In this document: positions 52,464-60,884 of the stretch, piece by piece
How the letters are laid out: each line of letters opens with the position of its first letter
How positions within the stretch are numbered: the first letter of the stretch is position 1
NCBI GenBank assembly: GCA_949292215.1
Contig: CASEYW010000188.1
Span: forward strand, 39,806-103,805
Direction of reading: 5' to 3'
DNA: 64,000 nucleotides
Source of the DNA: an uncultured bacterium
GTDB taxonomy: Bacteria > Verrucomicrobiota > Lentisphaeria > Victivallales > UBA1829
Program-made: the position numbers and the translations under genes
Notes under the pieces: model-generated
Told to the model about the DNA's origin: nothing
Database searches by the model: none
Seen by the model: the letters and a program-made list of their open reading frames with translations, nothing else

Positions 52464-55127
52464 TTATTTCATCTGCGCAAGGGCGCTTTCCACACGGGCG
52501 AGTTTTTCCTTCAGATCCACGAGATAGGCTTTTGCGTCCTCGACCACTTTCGGAGGAGCCTTCGAAATGAAACGTTCGTTGGAGAGCTTCGCTTCGGAGG
52601 ACTTGATCCAGCCGAGAAGTTCGGCCTGCTGTTTTTTCAGCTTGGCTTTTTCCGCTTCGACGTCGATCAATCCTTTCAGGGGAAGGAAGATCGCTCCGGC
52701 CGCGACAAGAGTGGAAGGTGCACCGGAAGCGTCATCACAGTGATAATCCTCCTGCGAGATCGTCACGGAATTTGCATTGAGAAGCCATTTCAAACTGTCG
52801 ATCCCTTTTCTGAGAAACTCCTCCATGGAATCGTTCGCCGCCTTGACATGGAAATCGATCTTTTTGCCGGGAGGAATGTTGTAGGAAATACGGAGCGTTC
52901 TCCCCGCGCTGATCAGTTCGAATTTGGCTTCCGTCTTTGCTACAACGGATTCCGCATCGGGAACCGGGATTTCCTTTTCGCTCATCGGCAGAGGGAATTC
53001 GGCATACATGATGCTTTCCGAATCGGAAAGGAATCCCATCTGATGTGCCAGCTCCTCAGTGATAAACGGCATGAAAGGATGCAGAAGACGGAGCAGTTTC
53101 CAGAGGGCGTAGTCAAGGACACGGAGTGCCTGGTCGCGCGCCTCTCCACCCGCGGCAAAACGGACTTTCGACGCCTCAATGAACCAGTCGCAGAACGAGC
53201 TCCATACCAGTTCGTAGATGTCATGAACCGCCTGATGGAACTTGAATTCATCCAGCGATTTTTTCATATCGATTGCGCAGGCATCGAGTTTTGCCAGCAT
53301 CCAGGCTTCATCCGATGTGAGTTTTCCATCCCGGATCAGATCGTTCACATCGGTGAAGTTTGAGGAAATTTCCCCCTGCATCCGACGGAAGCGGCAGGCA
53401 TTCCAGAGTTTGTTGGCAAAGTTTCTGCCGATCTCGCACTTCTCGTTGGAATATTTGATGTCCATTCCAACCGGAGCAATGTAAATGATGGAGAAGCGGA
53501 GCGCATCCGCGCCATATTTGTCGATCACATCCAGCGGGTCCGGCGAGTTCCCGAGCGATTTACTCAATTTGCGTCCGAGCTCGTCACGAATGATGCTTGT
53601 AAAGTAGACATTGGAGAAAGGAATCTTTCCCTTGAACTCGCAACCGGCCATAATCATACGGGCAACCCAGAAGAAAATGATGTCGGGACCGGTCACAAGA
53701 TCGCTGGTCGGATAAAAATAATCCTGTTCGGGTGTTTTGTCCGGCCATCCCATGATGGAGAACGGCCAGAGCCAGGAACTGAACCAGGTGTCGAGAACAT
53801 CCTCCTCCTGCACCCAGCCATCGCCCTGCGGAGGTTCAACCCCGACGTAAGTTTCATCGCCGCGATACCATGCGGGAATACGGTGTCCCCACCAGATCTG
53901 ACGGCTGATGCACCAGTCTTTGATTCCTTCCATCCAGTGGAAGTAGGTTTTTGTCCAGCGCTCCGGATAGAATTTGATGCTGCCATTGCGGACCGCGGCG
54001 ATTGCAGGCTTTGCCAGTTCCTCCATTTTCACGAACCACTGTTCACTGAGCATCGGTTCGATCGGTACGCCGCCGCGTTCGGAGTATCCAACGGCATGGG
54101 TCAGATCCTCCACCTTGTCCAGAAGTCCCTGTTCCTCGAGCTTTTTGAGAATGAGTTTTCTGGCTTCGAAGCGATCGAGTCCTTCGAACTCCGGACCGGC
54201 CTTCGCGTTCATGTGTGCGGTCTTATCAAGCACGGAAATAAATTCCAGATTGTGACGGAGTCCGACCTGGAAGTCATTGGGATCATGGGCCGGAGTAATT
54301 TTCACGCACCCAGTCCCCTTTTCAGGATCGGCGTGCTCATCGGCAATGATCGGGATTTCGCGGTCGGTCAGCGGCAGATGCACGGTCCTGCCGATCAGGT
54401 GACGGTAACGGTCATCGTTCGGATTGACAGCAACAGCCGTATCGCCGAACATGGTTTCCGGACGAGTCGTCGCAACGACCAGATAGCCGGAGCCGTCGGT
54501 CAGCGGATAGCGGAAATGATAGAACTTGCCCTGTTCATCCTTGTAGATGACCTCCTCGTCGGAAAGCGCGGTTTTCGAAACAGGACACCAGTTGATCATG
54601 CGTCTTCCGCGATAAATGTATCCTTTGTTATAAAGATCGACAAACACTTTGCGGACCGCTTTGCTGAGACCTTCGTCCATGGTGAAGCGTTCGCGTTCCC
54701 AGTCACAGGAGGCGCCGAGCTTACGGAGCTGACGGATGATCGTTCCCCCATATTTCTTTTTCCATTCCCAGACCCGCTCAATAAAGGCGTCGCGCCCGAG
54801 ATCGTCTCTGGAAATGTGTTCCGTCTTCATGAGCTCCTTGTTGACTCTGGCCTCGGTAGCGATTCCGGCATGGTCGGTCCCGGGAAACCAGCAGCATTCG
54901 TATCCCTCCATGCGATGCCAGCGCATGAGAATATCCTGCAGAGTGTTGTTCAGGACGTGCCCCATGGTCAGGATTCCCGTCACGTTCGGCGGCGGGATAA
55001 CGATCGAATAGGGTTTCTTATCCGGATTGGGACGCCCTTTGAACAGGCCATTGGATTCCCAGTAGGAATACCATCTTTTTTCCACCTCCGCGGGCTCGTA
55101 AGCCTTGGGCATTTCCTGTGCAGCCAT
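52464..55127 (-). CDS. valS: Valyl-tRNA synthetase
   Basis: An 887-residue class I synthetase of ValRS length. PPPNVTGILTMGHVLN holds the HIGH-type signature (here TMGH at residues 54-57). WFPGTDHAGIATEARV is ValRS-specific, and GRKLSKSLGNSPDPLDVI carries the KMSKS loop. The CP1 editing domain (TTRPETMFGDTAVAVNPND) is intact. A C-terminal coiled-coil arm (residues about 825-885, KAKLKKQQAELLGWIKSSEAKL) is present. GGAGG precedes the ATG. It leads the row valS-GT39-lpxA. Confidence 0.97.
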   Translation of the reverse strand: MAAQEMPKAYEPAEVEKRWYSYWESNGLFKGRPNPDKKPYSIVIPPPNVTGILTMGHVLNNTLQDILMRWHRMEGYECCWFPGTDHAGIATEARVNKELMKTEHISRDDLGRDAFIERVWEWKKKYGGTIIRQLRKLGASCDWERERFTMDEGLSKAVRKVFVDLYNKGYIYRGRRMINWCPVSKTALSDEEVIYKDEQGKFYHFRYPLTDGSGYLVVATTRPETMFGDTAVAVNPNDDRYRHLIGRTVHLPLTDREIPIIADEHADPEKGTGCVKITPAHDPNDFQVGLRHNLEFISVLDKTAHMNAKAGPEFEGLDRFEARKLILKKLEEQGLLDKVEDLTHAVGYSERGGVPIEPMLSEQWFVKMEELAKPAIAAVRNGSIKFYPERWTKTYFHWMEGIKDWCISRQIWWGHRIPAWYRGDETYVGVEPPQGDGWVQEEDVLDTWFSSWLWPFSIMGWPDKTPEQDYFYPTSDLVTGPDIIFFWVARMIMAGCEFKGKIPFSNVYFTSIIRDELGRKLSKSLGNSPDPLDVIDKYGADALRFSIIYIAPVGMDIKYSNEKCEIGRNFANKLWNACRFRRMQGEISSNFTDVNDLIRDGKLTSDEAWMLAKLDACAIDMKKSLDEFKFHQAVHDIYELVWSSFCDWFIEASKVRFAAGGEARDQALRVLDYALWKLLRLLHPFMPFITEELAHQMGFLSDSESIMYAEFPLPMSEKEIPVPDAESVVAKTEAKFELISAGRTLRISYNIPPGKKIDFHVKAANDSMEEFLRKGIDSLKWLLNANSVTISQEDYHCDDASGAPSTLVAAGAIFLPLKGLIDVEAEKAKLKKQQAELLGWIKSSEAKLSNERFISKAPPKVVEDAKAYLVDLKEKLARVESALAQMK

Positions 55128-55216
55128 GATACCTCCAAAAATATGTTCATTGAATCAAATGCAGCGAAAACCTTATACTATACAGCATCGGAGTGAAAAA
55201 TGCACGTCCGTTCAGT

Positions 55217-55260
55217 AAAAAAAACGGAGGACTTTCCCTGTTTTCAGGAAAAGCCCTCCG
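55217..55260 (-). terminator. Rho-independent terminator of the symporter gene
   Basis: On the minus strand a stem of CGGAGGgCTTTTCC with GGGAAAGtCCTCCG (wobbles only) and an eight-base loop is followed by eight T. It sits between the symporter stop and valS. Confidence 0.9.
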
Positions 55261-55285
55261 AAGAAACAATTCCGCAGACCGGAAA

Positions 55286-57562
55286 TTACTTGGTGTTGGA
55301 ATCCGGTGTATTGAAGATCTGTCCGTTGTCGTCCGGATCCTCGACGCGTTTTTCCAGATCGATGAAGAGCTGGCGCGCATCATGAATACCACCGATCAGG
55401 AACCAGACTGTGGAAATCACTCCGACAATTCCGGGAACCAGCAGCGTGGTAATATAGAACTTGATTGTCCACCACTCCTTCGGCCACGGGCTGATCAGGT
55501 TCCAGATCACAATCGCAACGAAAATAATACCGACACTGTATACCACCGAATAGAAGAACACGGAATACGCAATCACTTTGTCGCCCAGTGTGTATTCCGG
55601 GGTAATACCGATCAGACGGCCGAAGAGATTCCGCAGAGTCCATTTTTCCTTCGGCGGTTCAGGTTCCACCGCATAAACGCCGCGGTGAAGCAGCTTGTCC
55701 AAATCGTACGGTTTGTATGTCAGGTACGAACCGACGATGTAGCCGCCCACGGAAAGCACCATTGAAATAAAGTAAATTTCAAACGAATTGATCGGGAACT
55801 TTACCGGGTCCATCGACCAGCTGATCCACGGATTGAACGGAGAAGACACCGTCACAAGGAAGGTGTTGATCCCTTCGACCCATCCCATCTGCTCCAGGAA
55901 CGGATAAACCGTCAGCGCCCAGTGGCGCTGGAGGATCAGACCGAGCAGCGAGGTCCCGGAACCAAAGATAATGGCGCACCACGCACCCGTAAGATTGCCG
56001 AACCGGCTGTACAGACCGCAAACCATGATCGGTCCCGCACCGCCGCACCACAACGCGCACATGATCGTAGTGAACATGTTGATGTAGTCCAGCTGCGTGA
56101 AAAAGAGGGATACAATCAGGAAGAAAATAGCCACGCCGACGGTCATCAGACGGAGATAAAGCAGATGCTTCTTCGGATCCAGACGTCCTTTGAACAGAGG
56201 CAGAAGCATATCCTGCATCAGAGTCGAAGAGGCGTTGAAGATACGGCTGTCGTCGGTGGAGATCAGGAGCATCACCATCAGCAGACAGAAGAGCCCGAGC
56301 ATTCCAACCGGGAAAATCTTGCTGACCACCGCCGGCATCATCATCTGATGATACAAAGAGCGATACTTCTGGAACTGATGACGTCCTTCCGGGGAATCGC
56401 CCAGCACTTCGCGAACCGTATTGAAGTACGGAGTGTCCATATTGTCCTGCTGGGAAAGCGGCTTCTTGTAATCCTCGACTTTCTGTGTGGCGGGAATCTT
56501 CTCCAGAGCGTCGATGATCTTGGTCCGCACCGCAACATCCGGCACGGCTTCCTCCAGCACTTTGGCGGAGAGTTCCTGACGCACCTCCGAGCTGGAAACC
56601 GCAAATTTATGATGCTCCGTCGCGAATTTGGGACTTGTCATAAAGACAATCACAACGATCGCCAGAAGCAGGATCATCATCCATGCGAATCCGTTTCGCC
56701 ATGCTCCGAGCACGCCGGCCATTTTCTGTTCATGCGGCGTTTTACCCGCACCGCTGGTATCGTTTCCAATCCATGCCGCACGGTTCAGGACGCTTCCCAG
56801 CAGAGTGACGATCAGTGCGAAAATATTGAAATCGCGCAGCTGGGAAATGTCATAAGGATTCATGAAGCTCTGTCCGGGAACTCGATTCCACATGACCGGG
56901 GCAATGTCTTCCGTCCACGAAAAATGAAGAATAATATAACCGACAATTACAACAAAGATCGGATAACTGAGAAGCCCCTGGACACAGTCCGTAATCAGCA
57001 GGGAAATTCGACCGCCCGGCCAGATGAAGATCATAGCCAGACAGAGACAGAGAAATACAATAATACCATAACAGGGCAGATTGATCCCGCAGATCATGAC
57101 CTTGTGCGGAAGCCCGAGATAATAGATAAAGAAATTCGTCGCAATCGCAGGACCGATCGCATTCGTCACCATTTCAGCGATGGTTCGAAGTCCCGCACAG
57201 AAAATACGGAAGAATTTGCTTCCGTAGCGCATTTCCAGGAACTGTCCCATGGAAAGACATTGCGTCTGACGCCAGCGGTACATACAATAACCAGTCAACG
57301 CCATGAACACTCCGACGGGAGCCGTAATTGCGGACCAGAACCCGACAGCAAAACCAGTCTGATAGTTCTGCTCGCAACCAGCCACCAGCGTAATCACGGA
57401 AAGTCCGGCTGTCATATCGCCGACCGAGAGAACGTAACGTCCTGCGATTCGCCCGGCTGCCAGAAAATCCACCACTCCCCTTGCATACTTGCGTGAATAA
57501 ATGGACACCCCGATCAGAAGAATCATGGGAATGGCCACTATACACCAATCGATCCAACTCAT
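55286..57562 (-). CDS. Large sodium:solute symporter family transporter
   Basis: A 758-residue polytopic protein of the SSS family (usual length 500-600). N-terminal RKYARGVVDFLAAGRIAGRYVLSVGDMTAGLS matches the family's TM1-TM2 region, and LMVMLLISTDDSRIFNASSTLMQDML matches the TM8 region with Na-site Ser residues. A hydrophilic insert of about 100 residues (about 313-410) and a long C-terminal extension with extra membrane segments explain the size. It imports a small solute, possibly a sugar, with sodium; the substrate is unknown. The ATG at 57562 is preferred over an upstream GTG. It is monocistronic with its own terminator. Confidence 0.88.
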   Translation of the reverse strand: MSWIDWCIVAIPMILLIGVSIYSRKYARGVVDFLAAGRIAGRYVLSVGDMTAGLSVITLVAGCEQNYQTGFAVGFWSAITAPVGVFMALTGYCMYRWRQTQCLSMGQFLEMRYGSKFFRIFCAGLRTIAEMVTNAIGPAIATNFFIYYLGLPHKVMICGINLPCYGIIVFLCLCLAMIFIWPGGRISLLITDCVQGLLSYPIFVVIVGYIILHFSWTEDIAPVMWNRVPGQSFMNPYDISQLRDFNIFALIVTLLGSVLNRAAWIGNDTSGAGKTPHEQKMAGVLGAWRNGFAWMMILLLAIVVIVFMTSPKFATEHHKFAVSSSEVRQELSAKVLEEAVPDVAVRTKIIDALEKIPATQKVEDYKKPLSQQDNMDTPYFNTVREVLGDSPEGRHQFQKYRSLYHQMMMPAVVSKIFPVGMLGLFCLLMVMLLISTDDSRIFNASSTLMQDMLLPLFKGRLDPKKHLLYLRLMTVGVAIFFLIVSLFFTQLDYINMFTTIMCALWCGGAGPIMVCGLYSRFGNLTGAWCAIIFGSGTSLLGLILQRHWALTVYPFLEQMGWVEGINTFLVTVSSPFNPWISWSMDPVKFPINSFEIYFISMVLSVGGYIVGSYLTYKPYDLDKLLHRGVYAVEPEPPKEKWTLRNLFGRLIGITPEYTLGDKVIAYSVFFYSVVYSVGIIFVAIVIWNLISPWPKEWWTIKFYITTLLVPGIVGVISTVWFLIGGIHDARQLFIDLEKRVEDPDDNGQIFNTPDSNTK

Positions 57563-57925
57563 TTTTCCATACACCTCAATGTTTTGTTATGGAACCCCAC
57601 TTGTCTGAAACACATAAAAAAACGCCTGTCCCCCGGTTCAGAAAAGCAGAAAGAAGCCGCCAACCACACCCGCGGCTTCTTTGTGTTTTCCTGAAAACGG
57701 CGTTTTCCCCGAACGGCGTAATATATCATGAAAGCACTTAAAAATCAACAGGAAAAGCAAAACATTTCCTCAGGAAATGAAGACTCGTACAGAAAAAACG
57801 GATTCCGAAACACGCCTGTCCCCCGTTCGACAGGAAAAAAATGGAATATTCCGAAAGCATTGTTGAAATTTTCTCAAAAACGTGGTAATTTATCAGTTCC
57901 AACTTTACAGGAGATTTCAGGGAAA
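57563..57925. other. Intergenic region between the symporter gene and lysS
   Basis: About 360 bases without a supported gene between divergent genes. It contains an 11-bp inverted repeat (AAAGAAGCCGC 57650-57660 and GCGGCTTCTTT 57672-57682), two copies of the 14-mer ACGCCTGTCCCCCG (57622-57635 and 57812-57825) and a lysS promoter candidate. The open frame running into lysS from 57728 is not supported by a ribosome site. Confidence 0.6.
57863..57891 (+). promoter_or_regulatory. Promoter TTGAAA-17-TAATTT for lysS
   Basis: TTGAAA (57863-57868) and TAATTT (57886-57891), 17-base spacer, 34 bases before the lysS ATG. Confidence 0.45.
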
Positions 57926-59419
57926 ATGACAGAACAGACAAATCAGACAGCCGAACAGAAACCGGAAGATATTTTCGCGCAGAGAAAAGCCAAAGCCGAA
58001 GAATTCGCCAAAGCCGGGATCAAACCGTTCGGCGAACGTTTTGACGGCGCAATGCCGGTTGAAAAAGCCCGTGCGCTCTTTGTTCCGGATACGGAAGACC
58101 ATCCCCATGTGATCATTGCCGGAAGAATCACGGCGTTCCGGGTCATGGGAAAATCCGTTTTCGCCGATGTCAAGGACTCCTCCGGCAGAATGCAGATTTA
58201 CGTCCAGCGCGACGCCGTCGGCGAGGACTTTTACAAACTCTTCAAAAAATTCGACATTGGGGACATCATCGGGGTCGAAGGCAATCTCTTCGCCACGAAA
58301 ACAGGGGAAATCACCGTCAAGGCAACCAAATGCACCCTGCTCTCAAAATCGCTCCGCCCGCTTCCTGAAAAATGGCACGGTCTCACCGATGTTGAACAGA
58401 GATACCGTCAGCGTTATCTGGATCTGATCGTCAATGACGAAAGCAGGGAAATTTTCAAAAAACGTTTCCGCATCATCAGCGAGATTCGCCGTTTCCTTGC
58501 CGAAAAAGGATTCCTCGAAGTGGAAACTCCGATGCTCCAGAACATTCCCGGAGGAGCTGCTGCGCGCCCGTTTAAGACCCGTTACGAAGCGCTCGACTGC
58601 GACATGTATATGAGAATCGCTCCGGAACTCTATCTCAAGCGCCTGCTGGTCGGTGGTTTTGAGAAGGTTTTTGAAATGAACCGCAACTTCCGCAACGAAG
58701 GCATCTCCCGCAGACACAATCCCGAATTCACCATGGTCGAAATTTACCAGGCATACGGCAACTGCGAGACCATGATGAATCTGATCGAGGAACTTGTCAC
58801 GACGGTTGCCCAGAATGTCATGGGAACGCTCCAGATTCAGCATGCGAATGGTAAAGTCATTGATCTGTCGCGTCCCTGGAGACGCGTTGCCTATCGGGAT
58901 CTTATCAAAGAGCGCGCCGGCGAAAACTGGTTCGAACTTTCCCATGATGAGAAATTTGCCAAAGCAAAAGAGCTCGGAGCTCCCGTCATGCCGGATTTCG
59001 AGGATCGTGAAATTACGCATGAAATCTATGAAAAACTCATTGAACAGACCCTCATCCAGCCGACCTTTGTCACACGCCTCCCGGCTGAACTTGTCCCGCT
59101 GGCGAAAAAATGTGAAGACGATCCGACTCTCGTCGACGTCTACGAGCTGGAAATCAACGGTCAGGAAATCTCCCCGGGATATTCTGAACTCAATGATCCG
59201 ATTGATCAGCGTCAGCGCTTCCTCGATCAGGCTAAGATGAACGATCGCACCGGCGAACTTCAGAAAGTCATTGATGAAGATTTCATGACTGCCATGGAAC
59301 ACGGAATGCCTCCGGCTGGCGGTATGGGAATCGGCATCGACCGGCTCATCATGCTCCTGACTGGCGCGGAATCCATCCGGGATGTCCTGCTCTTCCCGCA
59401 GCTGCGCCCGAAAGCGTAA
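57926..59419 (+). CDS. lysS: Lysyl-tRNA synthetase, class II
   Basis: A 497-residue class II LysRS from the ATG at 57926, which gives the usual length; the longer frame upstream lies beyond the promoter. An N-terminal OB fold binds the anticodon (VIIAGRITAFRVMGKSVFADV). Motif 1 is RYRQRYLDLI to FLEVETPMLQNIPGGAAARPF, motif 2 is FEMNRNFRNEGISRRHNPEFTMVE, and motif 3 is GMPPAGGMGIGIDRLIMLLTG. It charges tRNA-Lys. A hairpin terminator follows. Confidence 0.97.
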   Translation: MTEQTNQTAEQKPEDIFAQRKAKAEEFAKAGIKPFGERFDGAMPVEKARALFVPDTEDHPHVIIAGRITAFRVMGKSVFADVKDSSGRMQIYVQRDAVGEDFYKLFKKFDIGDIIGVEGNLFATKTGEITVKATKCTLLSKSLRPLPEKWHGLTDVEQRYRQRYLDLIVNDESREIFKKRFRIISEIRRFLAEKGFLEVETPMLQNIPGGAAARPFKTRYEALDCDMYMRIAPELYLKRLLVGGFEKVFEMNRNFRNEGISRRHNPEFTMVEIYQAYGNCETMMNLIEELVTTVAQNVMGTLQIQHANGKVIDLSRPWRRVAYRDLIKERAGENWFELSHDEKFAKAKELGAPVMPDFEDREITHEIYEKLIEQTLIQPTFVTRLPAELVPLAKKCEDDPTLVDVYELEINGQEISPGYSELNDPIDQRQRFLDQAKMNDRTGELQKVIDEDFMTAMEHGMPPAGGMGIGIDRLIMLLTGAESIRDVLLFPQLRPKA

Positions 59420-59462
59420 TTCTGTCAACGCTCTATATTTGACAGGGAAAACAGGAGGAAAG

Positions 59463-59496
59463 AGAGCCGCTTTGAAAAGCGGTTCTTCTTCCTTCA
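59463..59496 (+). terminator. Probable terminator of lysS
   Basis: AGAGCCGCTT/AAGCGGTTCT stem with one wobble and a four-base loop, followed by the pyrimidine-rich TCTTCCTTC. Confidence 0.5.
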
Positions 59497-59567
59497 CGGT
59501 TTCCTCTTTCCCTAAACTTTTAACGTCTTTGCAGGACGCCCCAAAGTTTTTCCGTTTCTTCTGCGAC

Positions 59568-60884
59568 TCAGAAGATGACTTTCAGGACTTTGACGCCGTA
59601 CTGTTCCACATCGTTCCAATCCTGTTGTTCCAGAAGGATTCCTCCCAGCATCCGGAAGGGGATGGTGGTCCCCGTGCGAAGATCTGTAATGGAGGAAGGA
59701 AGTTCTCCTGTGGTGCGGAACATGGCATCGGGAACCGGCGGAGCTTCCGTAATCAGGATATAATGAACCCGGGGATCTTTCAGACTCTGTGTTACGGAAC
59801 AGAAGCCCGGAGGCGACCACGGAGCCGTGAAATATCCGGGAAAGATCATGGAGCGTCCACCACCGGTGGTCTCATAAATGGACTCGCCACCCCATGCCAA
59901 AAAGTCGCGGACCGTCTCCAGGGACGGAATGAATTCCGGCGGAGGATTCCCATCAATCATGGGACCGATGCCGAATGCGAAGTTCCATTGACCGTGCTGA
60001 CCGAGCGAAGAAATCATCTGGCGCAGCAGAAACCGACGATCGGCAAGATAGGGAGCTGCATCCGGACCGAACTCTCCGGGACCATGATACCACCAGCCGC
60101 AACAGGTCGGGATATCCTCGTTGAAATCGTGTCCGGGAATGGAAATGTGGAATGGAAGGCCGGAAGTCCGCAGGGCGGAAGGACGGCAGTAGGGTGGTTC
60201 GGGAGTTCCGGAAAGAAATTCGGTGGTTCCGCAATCGACCTCTTCGATATCAAGGGAAGTGTTATTGTTGTTGATGATGACCGCATCCGGGAACCAGCGG
60301 CGGATATAGGCGGGAAAGGACTTCATCTCGGGATTCATGCCGTCAATCCAGAATCCTGAAATTGCCTTGCCGTATCGCTCAGCCAGCTCGCGGATCAGCG
60401 CCTCCGCGACGGGCCGGTAGCCGGCAGGAGTCCGGGCATCCTCCGAAACGGCAGGCCCCATGGAGGCGGACTCCCAGTGATCCGCAAACGCCGGCATGTA
60501 GAACAGAGCCCGTATCCCAGCGTTTCCGCATGCTTTGAGAAAAGCCCCGGCGTAGTCGAGATTCGTATGATACCGATACGCTTTTATGGAGGTCGGATAA
60601 AGCACGCAGCAGGCCTCATTGGTATGCAGAAGGGTCAGCGTAATGTAGCGTGCGCCGCAGGACTGCGCCATCCGGACCATGTTTGCCGCGACCGAATCCG
60701 GATCTGGAACCGCAGCCTCCAGCGCTTCCGGCGCGGGGTAAGCAAGAGGACGTTCCTGATCCGGTTCACGATGCGTGTTTCCGCCGCCGGTGAAGAGTCC
60801 CCAGTGAAAAAAGAGCCCGAAACGCGCGGGGGAAAACCAGCGTTCCAGATGCTGCTGCCGTCTCAGATAATTTTTTTCGTACAT
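59568..60884 (-). CDS. GH29-like alpha-L-fucosidase relative with altered active site
   Basis: A 438-residue cytoplasmic-type protein (no signal peptide). WFSPARFGLFFHWG (residues 16-29) and GFWIDGMNP (nucleophile Asp181) are GH29 landmarks. The usual His-His-Asp-Gly-Phe motif after the second strand is replaced by LLHTNEACC (around His87), so substrate recognition probably differs from fucose. SSLGQHGQWNFAFGIGP and EFIPSLETVRDFLAWGGESIYETTG match the late barrel motifs. GGAG precedes the ATG, which abuts the upstream stop (TAAATG). It is thus in one operon with the giant enzyme. Confidence 0.82.
   Translation of the reverse strand: MYEKNYLRRQQHLERWFSPARFGLFFHWGLFTGGGNTHREPDQERPLAYPAPEALEAAVPDPDSVAANMVRMAQSCGARYITLTLLHTNEACCVLYPTSIKAYRYHTNLDYAGAFLKACGNAGIRALFYMPAFADHWESASMGPAVSEDARTPAGYRPVAEALIRELAERYGKAISGFWIDGMNPEMKSFPAYIRRWFPDAVIINNNNTSLDIEEVDCGTTEFLSGTPEPPYCRPSALRTSGLPFHISIPGHDFNEDIPTCCGWWYHGPGEFGPDAAPYLADRRFLLRQMISSLGQHGQWNFAFGIGPMIDGNPPPEFIPSLETVRDFLAWGGESIYETTGGGRSMIFPGYFTAPWSPPGFCSVTQSLKDPRVHYILITEAPPVPDAMFRTTGELPSSITDLRTGTTIPFRMLGGILLEQQDWNDVEQYGVKVLKVIF

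Noticed and set aside
55922..57496. Plus-strand open frame of 524 codons opposite the symporter
   Set aside because: His/Gln/Arg-rich shadow of membrane-protein codons with no start signal.
57728..57925. N-terminal extension of lysS
   Set aside because: There is no ribosome site, the extension passes through the promoter candidate, and the length from 57926 is the normal LysRS size.
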